Counted from the stretch's first letter, positions 12,527-24,110 are shown. The stretch is 64,000 nt of DNA from Adiantum capillus-veneris (GCA_014529385.2 CM043943.1:104070355-104134354); one strand, 5' to 3'. The notes: a model not told the origin generated them from the sequence alone. Numbers and translations are program-made.

Positions 12527-12762
12527 AAGATATGATCCTTAGATGGTGAGTGACCTAGTGTGTATTTAGAGTGTTCTTTTTCGAAGATTTTCTTCCATTC
12601 CATTTACACTTTAGCAGTGAAGTAGCTAGACACAAGGTTTAGTGTTTGATAAAGTCTAGAAGTCGAGGACTTGCTAGATCTATTCTTGAGAAGTAAAGAG
12701 GGTTGTGAGTGAGATAGCCAAAAGCATTTCATTCTTCGATTTTCTATATGCTTTCAGAGTGC

Positions 12763-13142
12763 TGTACCGTTTTTGGTTTCGACTATATTTTGTACTGTTT
12801 ATTTGTTTTTATTTCATGTTTCAATTCAATACTTAGGAGTAGGGTAAGTAGAAACTACAGCCATCAAATTTGGGCTAAAAGGTTGAGGGAAAAAAGGGTG
12901 AAAACCATATTTTGGCCGAAATGACCATAACTCTAAAATTCTAAAAATTGTTGTACCATTTTCCATTTCGACTTTATTTTGTACTGTTTTGTTTGTTTAT
13001 ATTTCATGTTTCAATTCAGTACTTAGGAATAGGGTAAGTAGAAACTATAGCCATCAAATTTGGGCTAAAAGATTGAGGGAAAAAAGGGTGAAAGCCATAT
13101 TTTGGCCGAAATGACCATAACTCTGAAATTCTGAAAATTCGA
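12763..13142 (+). repeat. 190-bp tandem duplication in the GYP1 leader
   Basis: Two units (12763-12952 and 12953-13142) share CTTAGGARTAGGGTAAGTAG, CATCAAATTTGGGCTAAAAG and GGCCGAAATGACCATAACTC at a constant 190-bp offset with few differences. Confidence 0.85.
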
Positions 13143-13236
13143 TGGTAGAGAGCTCAAAAGTGATCCAAATCAAAAATTTGTGGATCAAGGGCATTAGCAG
13201 ACTCTCTAGAAAGTTTGACCAGATTCTATGGAGGAA

Positions 13237-15005
13237 CATGGATCGCGATCCATACACCCCAGAGACCATTTTTGGAAAAATTTGACCACTTACAGTGAGC
13301 ATAATGGGATATTGCTTTGATCAAGTTTTCTTGAAAGAAAAACTCAAAAATCGCATCAGAATTGGCTGTCAGGGCAAAAACAACAAAACATGCATTTTAT
13401 ACACAAAATTATTTTTCAATTTTTTGGGATCCAAATTCAAAAAGGGTTGAGATTTGGCTTGAACCAGTATGTTATTCATGAAAAAATGATGTCAAACATG
13501 GATCGCGATCCATGTACTTTTTGACATTTGGGACTGATATTTGACAAGATAACTTGTGGAACAACTTTGCCAAAAGGGACCATAGCCAAAAATTGAAAAA
13601 AGTTGATCAAAATTGCCAAATACAGAAACTAGTAAAAAACACAGGGTAGACAAAAACTCACTTTTGACTAGGAAAAAGTTGTCCATATTCAAAAAGATTT
13701 GGGGAAGAGTATCAACATAACATGGACTATAAGATGACCAAGTTTCATGTCAAAATGAGGTCAAACATGGTCCATGTACCTCATCAAAAAATTTTGGCTG
13801 AGATTTGAGCAGTAGGTAGCTGGTACAATTTGGAACAACTTTCCCAAAAGAACCTTATGCAAAAAAGTTGTAAAAAGTGGTCAAAAGAGCCAAAAATAGA
13901 ACATTGTCAAAACTGTCATAGCAAACTGTAGAAGTCAGTTTTGGTTGGGCAAAATTGATTCAAATTCAAAAAGATTTGTGGAGCAAGCTACAAACATCAC
14001 AAGCTATCAGCACAACAAAGATTCAGATCCAAAAGTGGTGGAACAAGGATCACGATCCATGTACCCTTAAGAAAATTTTGGACAGAAACTTTTCCAGCGT
14101 ATAACGGATACCATTGTGAATAAAAGTCCCCAAAGAATTTTTGTCAAAAAAGTTCGAAAAGTGAGTGAAAAGGGCAAAAAACTGTTCAAAGTGGAAGACC
14201 CTAAACCAGACCTAGGGGTTGACTTTTGCCTGGCCTAAACAAGTCCAAATCACACAAAAAACCACATAGCTAGCATCAAGAGACCAAGGGAAAGTTGTGT
14301 GCCAAGTTTCAGTGCAATCTGACACATAGGTACATGGATCGCGATCCATGTTCCTTTGTCACAGACTGATACCATATTTGCACCATAGCTAGAGTACATC
14401 ACAAGGAATCTAGTGGTCTTCTCAAAACTGAATTTGGATATCAAAAACCAAACCAAAAGCCTAGAACTACCAAGTACTTTGACAAAGTGCCAGAACTGAC
14501 CTAACTTTCAATCCAGAGGTCCTTTTTCAAAAAAATTGATACCATACTGATTTTGATGGTACCAAGAAAAGTTAATTTGGGCTCCAAACATGGATTGCGA
14601 TCCATGTACCCATAGTGACAGCTTGACCTAAAACTTTCCAGATCAATAGTGCTTACACAAGAAAACATATCCCCAAGTCCAGTTTTGGAAAAAATTGAGC
14701 AATTTGGGTCAAAAGGGAGCAAAACAGGTGACAGGCTAAAAGCCACTGTGCAGACCTAGTGTTGGCTATTTGACCTATCAAACTAAGTCCAAATCTAAAA
14801 AGATTTGAGATTTAACTTGTGGACATAGTCAGGAACAAAATCCTAAGAGATTAAGTCCATATGTGGTTGAACATGGATTGCGATCCATGTACCTCAACCT
14901 CAGAATTTGATGAAAATTGGTACATAGCCTGCATATGACCTTGTCTACACATAGTCAAAATTTGGAGAAAAAAATTGACAGGGGAACATGGATCGCGATC
15001 CATGT
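13237..15005 (+). repeat. Phased palindrome array, type 1 (GYP1 leader)
   Basis: Eight sites are based on the palindrome CATGGATCGCGATCCATG, usually extended by GTAC on the right. Centres are at about 13245, 13505, 13770, 14052, 14341, 14597, 14880 and 14995. Spacing is 260, 265, 282, 289, 256, 283 and 115 bp. Sites 1, 2, 5 and 8 keep the full centre. Sites 6 and 7 have TTGCGA, site 4 has TCACGA, and site 3 lacks the middle (ACATGGTCCATGT). The spacers are diverged tandem monomers of about 270 bp sharing phrases such as GGAACAACTTT-CCAAAAG and TTCAAAAAGATTTG. They lie between PBS and gag, where retroviral leaders hold packaging and dimerisation signals. Confidence 0.9.
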
Positions 15006-15390
15006 ACCTCAACATAGTGGGAGTATCTAACTTCATGATCTTGTAGACATACTTGAGAACATCCCAAATCTCAAGTTTGAGCTAAAAATACCTTCCGAAG
15101 ATCAAGATACAAGCCAAAGTTCCTGTGTTCTGGTCTTGAGACTGTCTTGGGTGTTGTTTCAAGTGCATTTCACTAAAATTGCTCTAAATTTTGATACACA
15201 ACTCCAAATTGAGTCAGCTATAGCCAGGAAGAAAGCTTTTAAGGTACCCCAATACCAGTTTCTAGAAACCAAAAGAGTCACAAATTTTTGACTTTTGAGA
15301 GACCTTACCAGGGGCAAAAAGAGATAAGTTGCACAAAGCCAAAGGGGGCTTGTAAGAGATTACCTTGAGAGTTTTGAGTGAGTCTTAACC

Positions 15391-16410
15391 ATGACAAATC
15401 ATCCACCACCAGGGTTCTCTACTCCACTCAGAGACATGAAAAACGCGGCAATGCCTACAACAAGGGGATTGGGAGAATACATAGAGGAGAGGCATCCTCT
15501 AATCAACAAGCCGAATGTAAGATTCATCAAAGCCAATGAATCCATGAGAGTGCTTACAAATTATACTCATGAGGGATTATATAGATTCACAAATGGAGAT
15601 TCATATATCTTCTACAAGTGTGTGGAACCCAATGCTAGAGAGTTGACCACCCATAAGAACCTCTATACGAGTTTACGTATATAGATGTCCATGGAGTGCA
15701 AGTCTTGATGGTAGATAAGTATGGACGTGAGTATATACTTGTTGATTTGATTGACTTAGAATGATACACATACAAGGGTACTAAGATCTCTACTTACTTT
15801 CAGCCAAAAATGATGCCAGAGCACATATATGAGAGGATTCCATCGGGATTTTCTCCAAGACGAGAGGAGGAAACTAGAGACGTCCTTCCACGAGACCACA
15901 AATTAGTCGGATTGGTGACTAAACCACAACGTGTAAGACCATATCAAGTGGCTCAATGTGTCAAGACAAGGTACAATAGGTCAGGGGATCCATATGCTCA
16001 TGTCTCACTCTTCAAACAAGTTTTGGGAGCTGAACGAATTGCAGATTTCCATACTCAGTATGAGGGATTTGGATCGACATTAGAAGGAACAGCTTTGACT
16101 TGGTTCCAACCATTGAATAGAGACGATTTTCCCAGGATAACACAACTCTTACAAGAATTCACAGAAGAGTTCTCAAAAAGGGGAATCAAGCACAACATGG
16201 TGTCACAGATCTATGCTTTCAAACAGAGAAAGGATGGAAAAGTGAAAGAAGCTCTGCTTCGCTTCAAAAAGTATATAGATAGATGTTAGGCAAGAACAAC
16301 CATTGGCTGGATCACCAGCTATGAAACAAGAAGGTCCATGCTATGAATGCGGAGGTGACCATTGGGCAAGAGCTTGTCCAAATAAGGGTCACAAATAGAA
16401 TTATTTGCAT
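15391..16410 (+). pseudogene. GYP1 gag
   Basis: The start at 15391 (MTNHPPPGFSTPLRDM) follows the leader. The first frame stops at 15682. After a decayed stretch, the frame from 15810 to 16289 holds the retrotransposon Gag (capsid) domain: NRSGDPYAHVSLFKQVLGAE, YEGFGSTLEGTALTWFQPL, then FTEEFSKRGIKHN. GYP3p has a close relative at 54.06 kb. After a stop at 16287, two zinc knuckles follow near 16335-16475. CYECGGDHWARACP is intact (CX2CX3HX4C). In the second, YERCGRDHLRQHC, the first Cys is replaced by Tyr. Gag would form the particle and bind element RNA; this copy carries several stops. Confidence 0.85.
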
Positions 16411-16559
16411 TCTATGAACGTTGTGGAAGAGACCATCTACGCCAACACTGTGCTAAAATTCCAGACTACAAAGGGAAAGCAACAATAAATGATGTAGATG
16501 TAATGCCTTCTTCAAGTAGATCTGAGGTAGAACCCACCATTCCTTTAAAGGTGATGACT

Positions 16560-16878
16560 TGAGCTCAAGCTCAAGAAGCTGTCAAAAATGAAATTGTTGA
16601 GGAGGAAGCCACATTGCTTGTTCAAACAAAAATTGAAAACTTATCGGTGAGAACAGGAAGAAAATCATGGAAAGCCAAAAGAGACAAAAGAAAAGCAAAG
16701 AGGCTACAAGAGAAAGCTGCTATGGAAACTAAACTGCACCAAACCAAAGAACGGCTTAAACATGAGCAAGAAAAGAAAAAAATGCAAAGGGGCCTAAAGA
16801 GTCAAAGACTAACTTGGGAGGTTCAGTCTTGGTCGACAAAGTCTTTGAACCTTAGATGCAATTGTAAAGGCCTATGAA
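16560..16878 (+). pseudogene. GYP1 charged linker between gag and protease
   Basis: The open frame 16614-16877 is Lys/Glu/Gln-rich (KAKRDKRKAKRLQEKAAMET and following) and likely a coiled coil. GYP3p has a similar basic region at 55.5-55.8 kb after its knuckles. No catalytic motif is present. It is part of the gag-protease polyprotein rather than a separate gene. Confidence 0.6.
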
Positions 16879-17593
16879 GCTAGGCTAAAACCCAATCAAA
16901 CCCAAGAGGATAGATGGCTAATATATCCTCATCCAGGGTATGAAAAAGAGAGGTTGCAAATGTGAAAGGGGCTCATCCAGGCGGTCCAAGATCTTATGGG
17001 ACCACGTGTTCTAGATGCTCCAAAAATCCAGGTGCTAATTCGCAAAAAAATCCCAGGAAATTGAAAATCCATGGTATTGTAAACAGAGACCAGGAAGAGA
17101 CAGGAGCTCAGGCACCATTAGATACAAGGGAAGTAGCCAATGCCATAAATGGGGTGGGCTCACAATCAGTGATGCCTATTTCGGAGGTAGAAGAACGGTG
17201 GCCACAATCCTTATGGGAATCGACTAGAAGATGGTAGTGCTACTTTACAATCAACACCTATCCCTGAAATGAACATGGATCACGAATTCTTCCCAGGGGG
17301 CATAAGATCTATATATGGGGATGTCGGGTCTGTCTCATCTGAAGAGAGTAAACCCGCTCTCTACAAACTTTGCTATCTTTCATAGGAGAACTCGAAACAA
17401 AATCGGAGGTTAAAATGGTACCTTCTCAATGGAAAGCCACACAAAAAATGATGGATACCAAGAGCTTGCCAGAATTGATGTCTTCTCCTATACAATACAC
17501 ACTTTATCTCTCAGAGCTACTAAAAAGTAGACCGCACCTATGGGGCCAAATGGGCAAAAAACCTGGAAAACATGGGGTTGAAAATACCTTCAC
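16879..17593 (+). pseudogene. GYP1 pre-protease region, decayed
   Basis: Broken frames with fragments that match the equivalent GYP3p region: EEDWPGHLWEKV in GYP3p corresponds to EERWPQSLWEST near 17190-17230, and LLKLRPYLWNDLQK corresponds to LLKSRPHLWGQMGK near 17518. Function of this spacer is unknown. Confidence 0.6.
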
Positions 17594-18205
17594 ATGACTA
17601 ACTTGCGGACAAAAACATGGATGACACCTAAGAAACCACAGACAAAGCAAGTACCCGTAAATAAGATGGGTGACTACTGTGAAGGAGAAGAAGGAAACCC
17701 CACCGTACCACTTGAGTACAAAGGAGTAAATACGATTGCTATATTAGATAGTGGGGCAGGAATCTCCATTGCAACCAAAGAAATATGGAAAAAATGGGGA
17801 AAACCTACCCTTACAAAAACTCAAACGAAATTGCAATTAGCATATGGATATGTGGAGAGACCAATAGGAATATTAAAACAAATCATTGTATCCTTGTGTG
17901 GCATAGAGTATGAGCACACCTTTGTCATAATGAATTTTGACAAGAGCAGCATCTTTGACATCATATTGGGCAGACCATTCATGCGTCACCTCAAAATGGT
18001 ACAAGACTGGGGCTATGACTATATCTACTTGAGACACAAAGAGGTCACAACAAAAATCAGTGTCAAAGATCATAGTTTTAGAGATGTAAAGCAGACCCTG
18101 GGAGAAGAACTAAACTTTACTACGGATCAGGAAGATGAGATACCGGCCAAGCTGCAAGACAAAGCACATATTTGGATGTACAGAGCTCCTGAGAGTGTAA
18201 TTTGA
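17594..18205 (+). CDS. GYP1 protease (retropepsin), open frame
   Basis: The frame encodes TVPLEYKGVNTIAILDSGAG, the retropepsin active site (DSGA), then a flap region and IFDIILGRPFMRHLKMVQDW, the hydrophobic-Gly (ILGR) motif. All main protease landmarks are intact. It would cleave the Gag polyprotein as a homodimer in the particle. The start at 17594 is an internal Met; the true product is probably a gag-protease fusion. Residues after the fold (VTTKISVKDHSFRDVKQTL) align with the GYP3 post-protease segment (ITRVNLNDHTYRDVLKTPI). Confidence 0.85.
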   Translation: MTNLRTKTWMTPKKPQTKQVPVNKMGDYCEGEEGNPTVPLEYKGVNTIAILDSGAGISIATKEIWKKWGKPTLTKTQTKLQLAYGYVERPIGILKQIIVSLCGIEYEHTFVIMNFDKSSIFDIILGRPFMRHLKMVQDWGYDYIYLRHKEVTTKISVKDHSFRDVKQTLGEELNFTTDQEDEIPAKLQDKAHIWMYRAPESVI

Positions 18206-18983
18206 AGAAGGAGGATTGTATTCTCAATCAACCTTTGGAGGATGCAGACTATATTCTAGAACCTTTTTCTAAAGAAATGTTTGAACCATTTGGATGGCAA
18301 CAAATTCGTGCCACTCTTGATGTCTGCGTAAATGAGGTGACTAACACTAAATTTTGGATGAAGATGGCTATGATATAACTTCCTTGTTTACAATGAAGGT
18401 GTTGAAGGAAGCGAATGAAGTTTATGAGTGTGAAAGTAGAAATGGTGAGACAGATAGCTACATCATGGAGCATGAGGCAAAAGTGAAAAGGAAGGAAGCA
18501 GAGCAACAAGAAGAATATGTCATCATTGACATACCTGAAGAATCGACAAAAGCCGTTTCAAAGAAGTTGACTCCAGAAAAAGTGCAATTGAAAGCAGATG
18601 AAGAAAAAAAGTTTCCAAGTTCAACATCAAATATTCAGAAAATGCAAGATCAAAAGAAGAATTGGGACAAGGAAGAAGATCGATTGTCTCCTACGATGAT
18701 CAAAGTCAGCATATGCGGAGAAACAGGACTCAAAATCACATGTTCAGCTGTGATAGATCCAGAAGCAACAAAGAATCTAATGACTTACGGAACATGGATA
18801 ATGATGGGGAAGACACTAATCAACGAGCTAGAGGACTTGGTCAACACAAGTTCTAAAACGGCAATTTCTAGCTTCGGAGTGGTAGAAGTTATACTCAAGT
18901 TGAGTACCGGGGAGTATAAGGATACTTTCCACATAATTGACTCCCATCACATCAAGGAGAGTCTGGTCCTGATAGAAAGCTAG
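18206..18983 (+). pseudogene. GYP1 post-protease segment and second protease-like domain
   Basis: Bases 18206-18420 give KKEDCILNQPLEDADYILEP, the FGWQQIRATLDVCVN motif and DEDGYDI, matching the GYP3p linker that directly precedes RT. After a charged spacer, 18680-18983 reads MIKVSICGETGLKITCSAVI then DPEATKNLM and, later, FGVVEVILKLSTGEYKDTFH with KESLVLIES. This aligns block by block with the post-integrase retropepsin-like domain of GYP3p (IKVQLNN ... LVDTGARVNAVS ... GAVKLNVIVHG ... ETMILGIPW). The catalytic D-T-G is replaced by D-P-E, so the domain is probably inactive. RT, RNase H and integrase, which lie between these two parts in GYP3, are absent here. Confidence 0.7.
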
Positions 18984-18999
18984 AGGAACATCTTCTTTT

Positions 19000-20106
19000 G
19001 ACAACAATCAAAAGCTTTAACAACGACAATGGTAAGACTCCATGAAGCTTCTCAAATCCATGCGGAGAAGAAATCACTAGCCATCGTGGAAAAAGGTAAA
19101 GAAAAGGTAAACACTGAAGTATATCAACTTTGCAAGACGACTTTACCCTCAACGTTCTTCTGAAGCCTCTACATCAATAGCCAAACCATCAACAATGCAA
19201 TGGAAATCGAAACAAAAAGTCTATCAACCAAAGTTTCCATCACAGAAAAGTATACAGAAGAAGCCAAAGAATGTCAACCAAGTGTTGGTATCCAAAGAGC
19301 ACATCAAAGTCAAAGACCCAGTTTGGATACATGAAGCACAAGTTCAACATCAACAACAAAAAGTGACAGGGTGGGTAACATCAAATGAGTCAATCACTGC
19401 TCAGGGCTACTTTCAAGGAAACACTAATGTTGGGCCAAAAAACCTAAAGTAATAGCCTGGATGTACTCACCTCAAGAAAGAAGTTCTACAAACAGCAAGC
19501 CAAGCTATCAATGGAACAGAAACAACTCTAGCAGGAGAAAGAACAATCACAATAGGCAAAAGACAAGATCAAAGAAACAAGAAATGCGACAAGTATGGGT
19601 GCCAAATTCTAGCTTCAACAAAGCTACCCAATACAACCAGATGCAACAATGGATGATTCCAGTCAAGCTTCTTGAAGCAGAAGTTTTTTACGAAGGTAGC
19701 ACTCAAATATGATTATCAAAATTTTTAGCTCAATCTGGAACAACCAAGAGAAATCATGCAACATAGGCTTCTATCCAAAGGCAAGCAATGACAACCAAAA
19801 TCCAACAAAAGCCAATTGCAACCAAGGCTGCTACAATCTCTAGATGGATACCTTGTCATCAACTGCAAAATCAAGGCTTCTACAAAATGGAAAAGGCCTA
19901 GAATTTCAAAACTTATGGAATTAGGTTTCTGGCATTGAACAAGTAGTCCAAGTTTCCATTAAAAATATAGGGCATAAAAGTCAGAGTCTGGTAGCTAAGC
20001 CACTAAATGAGCGATGCATTAGTCCCAAACCTTCATGTAATATTCTTTGTGGTCTAAGTGACCTAGCTATTCTAGGTATTGCTCAAGCTAAAAGAGTTAA
20101 ACATAA
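19000..20106 (+). pseudogene. GYP1 C-terminal tail
   Basis: Open frames at 19195-19452 and 19461-19712 encode Gln/Lys/Asn-rich sequence with the short motif VWVPN/VWIHEAQV, resembling the VWVPKAQ motif after the second protease domain of GYP3p (about 60.96 kb). No known fold. After 19720 the frames are short. Confidence 0.5.
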
Positions 20107-21171
20107 TTACGTTGTGTCGCTCATGCTGGTATAGGTGAGCATAAGAGTCGAAGTCATTGTAGTATAGTGGTAAGTGAAGGAGGAAGTCCAAAAGACACTC
20201 ATGCACTCAGCATAGTGAGGTATGAGTGGACTAGCTTCTACATCAAAAACCCTTCTTCGAAACGTGGAAGCTATTGAGACGTCCTTTGATGTCACATGTG
20301 CTACATTTGTTCCTTGAATTACCCATCAACTCCATCTCTTACACTACATGCTTTTGTTCGACAAATATCTCGTATGCATAAAGAGTGTCCCATAATTGGC
20401 ATTTGCATTAGGCACTCTTCCTTTGTTTCTCCCAAGCACTCACCTTTTATGACAAGTACTTCAAGTCCAAATGCTCAACTCCAATAAGAGCGTATACCAA
20501 AGGCACTTTTCTCCCACCGGGTTTTTTCCCTTTGGTCATCCGGGTTTTAAGACCCTAATCTACAAATCCTCATCATCTCTTGTATATATTCCTTCTACAT
20601 CAACAATAAGGAAATTTGTACCCAAATCAATCGACAATGACTTGGAGCAAAAATTGCAGGTCTCCATATTCTTATCAAGAGAATCTTTTATCTCCTCCAA
20701 GGTCAACAACAAAGCTCCATCAAACAATGGCAGTCAAAGAATGGCATACAACGACAAGCAATGGCAATTTCCGCAAGAGAGTCATCGACAACAATCAAAA
20801 GTAGATCACACAATGCTTCAACATTGGTGACCTATTGCAGACAACTCAAATTACAGTGGACATGGAAAGCATACCCATCATAAATTCCATGCCACAAAGA
20901 GGATCAATTCTACAAGCTCGGACAAATCAACATCCATCTTTATGGCGGCTAAGATTGGCAACAAAGAGGCGAATGCACAATGAGAATAAAATTTGTCTCG
21001 ATAATCAAATCTCAAGTCACGTATCAACAACATGGTAGATATGAATCACTCAAGGAAGGAGGGATATTCATCACCACCAAAGCTCTTCCAAAGCTAAAGA
21101 CCAATCTTGAAGACAAAGATTCAACGATCAATGGAAAGACGAAGAATGTCATACAAAGACAGTGAAAGGGC
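20107..21171 (+). other. GYP1 3' region, no clear gene
   Basis: Short frames only. The last 140 bp (21026-21170, containing TATGAATCACTCAAGGAAGG) are similar to 24229-24370, the final piece of GYP1 before its polypurine tract. Confidence 0.45.
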
Positions 21172-21304
21172 ATGGGGACTGAACATGCTAATCTCCACCC
21201 AGCCATGCCCTATATAGACCCTTGGCCTGCTAAATATAGGGACCCTCTTGACTGCATGTCCATCATGGCCCTTGGCCGTGACTGGTCCTACCCTTGTCCT
21301 GACA
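21172..21304 (-). repeat. Truncated chromovirus-like LTR, left copy
   Basis: Starts at 21304 on the minus strand after a polypurine tract; TATA-like CTATATAGGG near 21210-21225. It ends where GYP1 sequence resumes. Confidence 0.6.
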
Positions 21305-23711
21305 TTACTCCCCCCTTGGAGAAGCGTTTTCGTCCGCGAAAACACAAGTGATGGTATCTTCATAAGAACACTAATGTCTTCTACCGTAACATCCCTCATG
21401 GATCCAACGGTTCATTTGAGTGGAACCCGATTCAGTAGGAGGTTCAATGAAACCAAGAGTAACATCTTGATTTTCTACATTGTTGTCCATTTGTAACCAT
21501 CTGATGGTACCGGTTCCTATCCAAACAAGTCAGACTGTGAATTGTTTGTGTCTTTTTGTTACCTCTCTCGATGAGAGTCATGGCAGAAAACTGTTGCATG
21601 CTTATAGGATAAGTTGCACGTTAGTCATAAGATGCACAAGAGCATGGAAATCAACTATACACGTCATAGTCGTTTAAGGAAAGTTCCTCAGCCCAGCATG
21701 CTCTTCTTTCTCTCTTTCTTTTTCCTCTCAAAGAATAATGAAAACTTTTTAAGAATATTTTGATACATGTTTTGCTCGTGAGTCAGCCTGAGCCAAGGTG
21801 ATCCAACTCTCCGCTAGTAAGAGACCAAGACGCCACTTCAATTAGTCTTCATCGGTTTCTCGATTGAACACTAATTTTTTATTGGCACAAGGGCTATGAG
21901 CCACACAGGCTAAGAGCCATTGTCAGACCTAGGGTAAGACCCAATGCTGGTATTTCTTGGGTGATTGTTCTACAGCTTGAATAGATCTATCCCATGGAGT
22001 TCCCATTGATGTTAATGGCCAAACAAGAGTCTTGCCATTATAGATCTTTTGGGTGTTCTGTACGCACTACATGTTTCTAGTGCGACACTCAAGTTGAGTT
22101 TTTGATACTCCTGAAATCACATCAGCTGATCTATACCATGGAGTCTAGAGGCAGCAAATAGTTCAGATAGCATGGCTGTTGATACGAGTTAGGAATCTCA
22201 CTTGGGTGGATTTCTTGCTCTAGCACTACGAGTGTCTATGGCATCACAGCTTTGGGGTACGACCCAGTGGGTGCTTGCTAAGTCCCCCCATAGGCATTGA
22301 GGATCACAATTTGATCAATTCCATTTATACTTTCAAGGAAAGAATTCCGCACTCCATCACACGGTAGCAATAAAATTCAACTTTTCAAGTTGATTCACAT
22401 CATTCTGTACATGGTTAACTATGTTGGTTACCGTTACCTGCTAGTCGAGCAGTTTCTACAAAGGGTCTTTCCAAGTGGTTTGACTACGTCGATTCTACCC
22501 AACGGGTTTGAATTGTGAAGGCAACACCCAGGGTTTCCAGTGCAATATTGCTTGGTTTTTTCGCAGCTGGGAGACATGCTCCCCTGCTACAGGTAAGTGA
22601 CCATTAAGTTGAAATCTCTAGGTACGCATCTATTGATTTGGTGTTACTCCATTTTTTAGTATGCTTTGCTTGGTTCCTTCAAGTCGTATAAAGCTGTTTG
22701 AATATTCCTGAGTCATTCCTAGGGCATGTTGGAACAAAGTATTTTGGGCCGTAGTGTCCAATGTACATTATCCTGTTATGAATCCACTTGTAGGATTCAA
22801 TTTGGCACATGTTGTCACATGGGATACAACATGGTCTAGGGATCAAGGAGTTCAGTTTAGCCAGTGTGGAGCAATGAACGAGGGTCCCTTTCATTCTTAT
22901 CACAGAGTGTTTAGAGTTACCTCCACACACAAGTACATCTTGTACTTAAAGGATGTTCTTTTTTACACATCCTTATATGAGACATATTCCACATGTGGAG
23001 AATATGAGTCTCTGGACTGACACTGGCGCCATTATTTCAAATATGTGTCACGACAAAGTTTCTAGGTGCTGGTCAAATCTGTTTTCTAGACCATTTTCAA
23101 CACGACGTATCAGGAGCAATTTCGGTGGCCAAAATTTGTCGGATACTTAAAATGACTTGTTCAGGTACAAGTACTGCTAAACAACATTATAGATGGTTGT
23201 TTATACATATAGCAAGGCTCTGAGTGGTTAACGTTTCATCTTCTATTATGGTTCAACCATTTCAACAAGGCTTGTAAATGATTACCATTGCAAGTATTTA
23301 GTTTCTTTTCGGAACTATTTACATTCCTCTTTACTGTGTGCTACGCACATCACATTCGCCATAAGTACTGGCAAGGAGGATCATGGATATACAGGTTCGG
23401 ATCTGTTTTTTGCTAAATGCATGCACACTAGGGGTTATGGGCACTAGTGTTTAGCAAAGGCTGATTTGGAATGGCATGCATATTCCTCAAGTTATTGCTT
23501 ATGAAGCATTTTGCACTCCATGTGCAGTATCTCTATGAGATTACTTTTGGGGTCTACTAATCACCAATAGAGGTCATGGCTCGGTTTGGGTGTTTGTGGA
23601 TTTTTCAACTTCACCATGATGGTTGTTTTGGACATTGTTGATTCCTCGACAATGTTATACGATATTGTAAATCCTCGTTTACCAGTCGTCTGGGAAGACT
23701 GTCTGTAAACT

Positions 23712-23939
23712 GTGGGGGAAACACACCTCAGTTATGTCAGTATCCAAGGGGATAGACATATTACAAAGTGTAATCTTGGGCTAAAGGATATGCAAAGTGC
23801 GTACATTAGCACCAAGCAATCCAATTATAAGCATTTATTGTTCTTCTTGGAGTTTACTTACTGTCAGTTAATGCATGTTCTTAAGAAGTTCCCCACTTTT
23901 ATTTTCGAGGACGAAAAATATTCTTTAAGGGGGGAGTAA
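23712..23939 (+). pseudogene. Chromovirus-like pol C-terminus
   Basis: The open frame ends KKFPTFIFEDEKYSLRGE followed by a stop at the polypurine tract. Plant chromovirus polyproteins often end in an FEDE-x-LRGG/E-type tail right before the PPT. Upstream residues show no recognisable integrase motif in this frame. Confidence 0.5.
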
Positions 23940-24110
23940 TGCCAGGACACTGGCAAGGCCAGACTAGACAAGGGCAGGGCCGGGCTAGGTGGTGTGGAAC
24001 AGGGAGTCCAACTAGGGCAAAGGGCCAGGGGCTTGCCTATATAATGGGTGGTTGGGTGGTGGACTCTCAGGTTCTAGTTCCCCTTGTCTTACAGACAACG
24101 GACAAACAAT
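23940..24110 (+). repeat. Truncated chromovirus-like LTR, right copy
   Basis: Starts TGCCAGGACAC after the polypurine tract; TATA-like CCTATATAATGG at about 24035-24046. It stops near ACAGACAACGG, where GYP1 tail resumes. Confidence 0.6.

Larger units (their letters stand above)
21172..24110. mobile_element. Nested chromovirus-like gypsy, two opposed 3' ends
   Basis: At the left, the minus strand reads a gypsy pol C-terminus (FADEN-type end), polypurine tract (rc of 21305-21319) and an LTR start TGTCAGGACAAGG at 21304 running leftward to about 21172. At the right, the plus strand reads KKFPTFIFEDEKYSLRGE, polypurine tract AAGGGGGGAGTAA (about 23926-23939) and LTR start TGCCAGGACAC at 23940 running rightward to about 24110. 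The two LTR pieces are related, each with a TATATA box (TCTATATAGGG; CCTATATAATGGG) before GGGTGG. The interior (21320-23925) has no long open frame. It looks like two 3' ends of related elements joined tail-outward inside GYP1. Confidence 0.65.

Noticed and set aside
13237..15005. Palindrome array as a CRISPR-like array
   Set aside because: Spacers are about 240-270 bp and are diverged copies of one another. There are no cas genes and the context is a plant retrotransposon.
17271..17288. Ninth type 1 palindrome (ACATGGATCACGAATTC)
   Set aside because: The right arm does not pair and it lies in the gag-protease coding spacer, out of phase with the array.
22953..23150. TDTGAIIS in a + strand frame as a chromovirus protease
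   Set aside because: It resembles a DTGA active site, but no flap or ILG motif follows and the frame is short.
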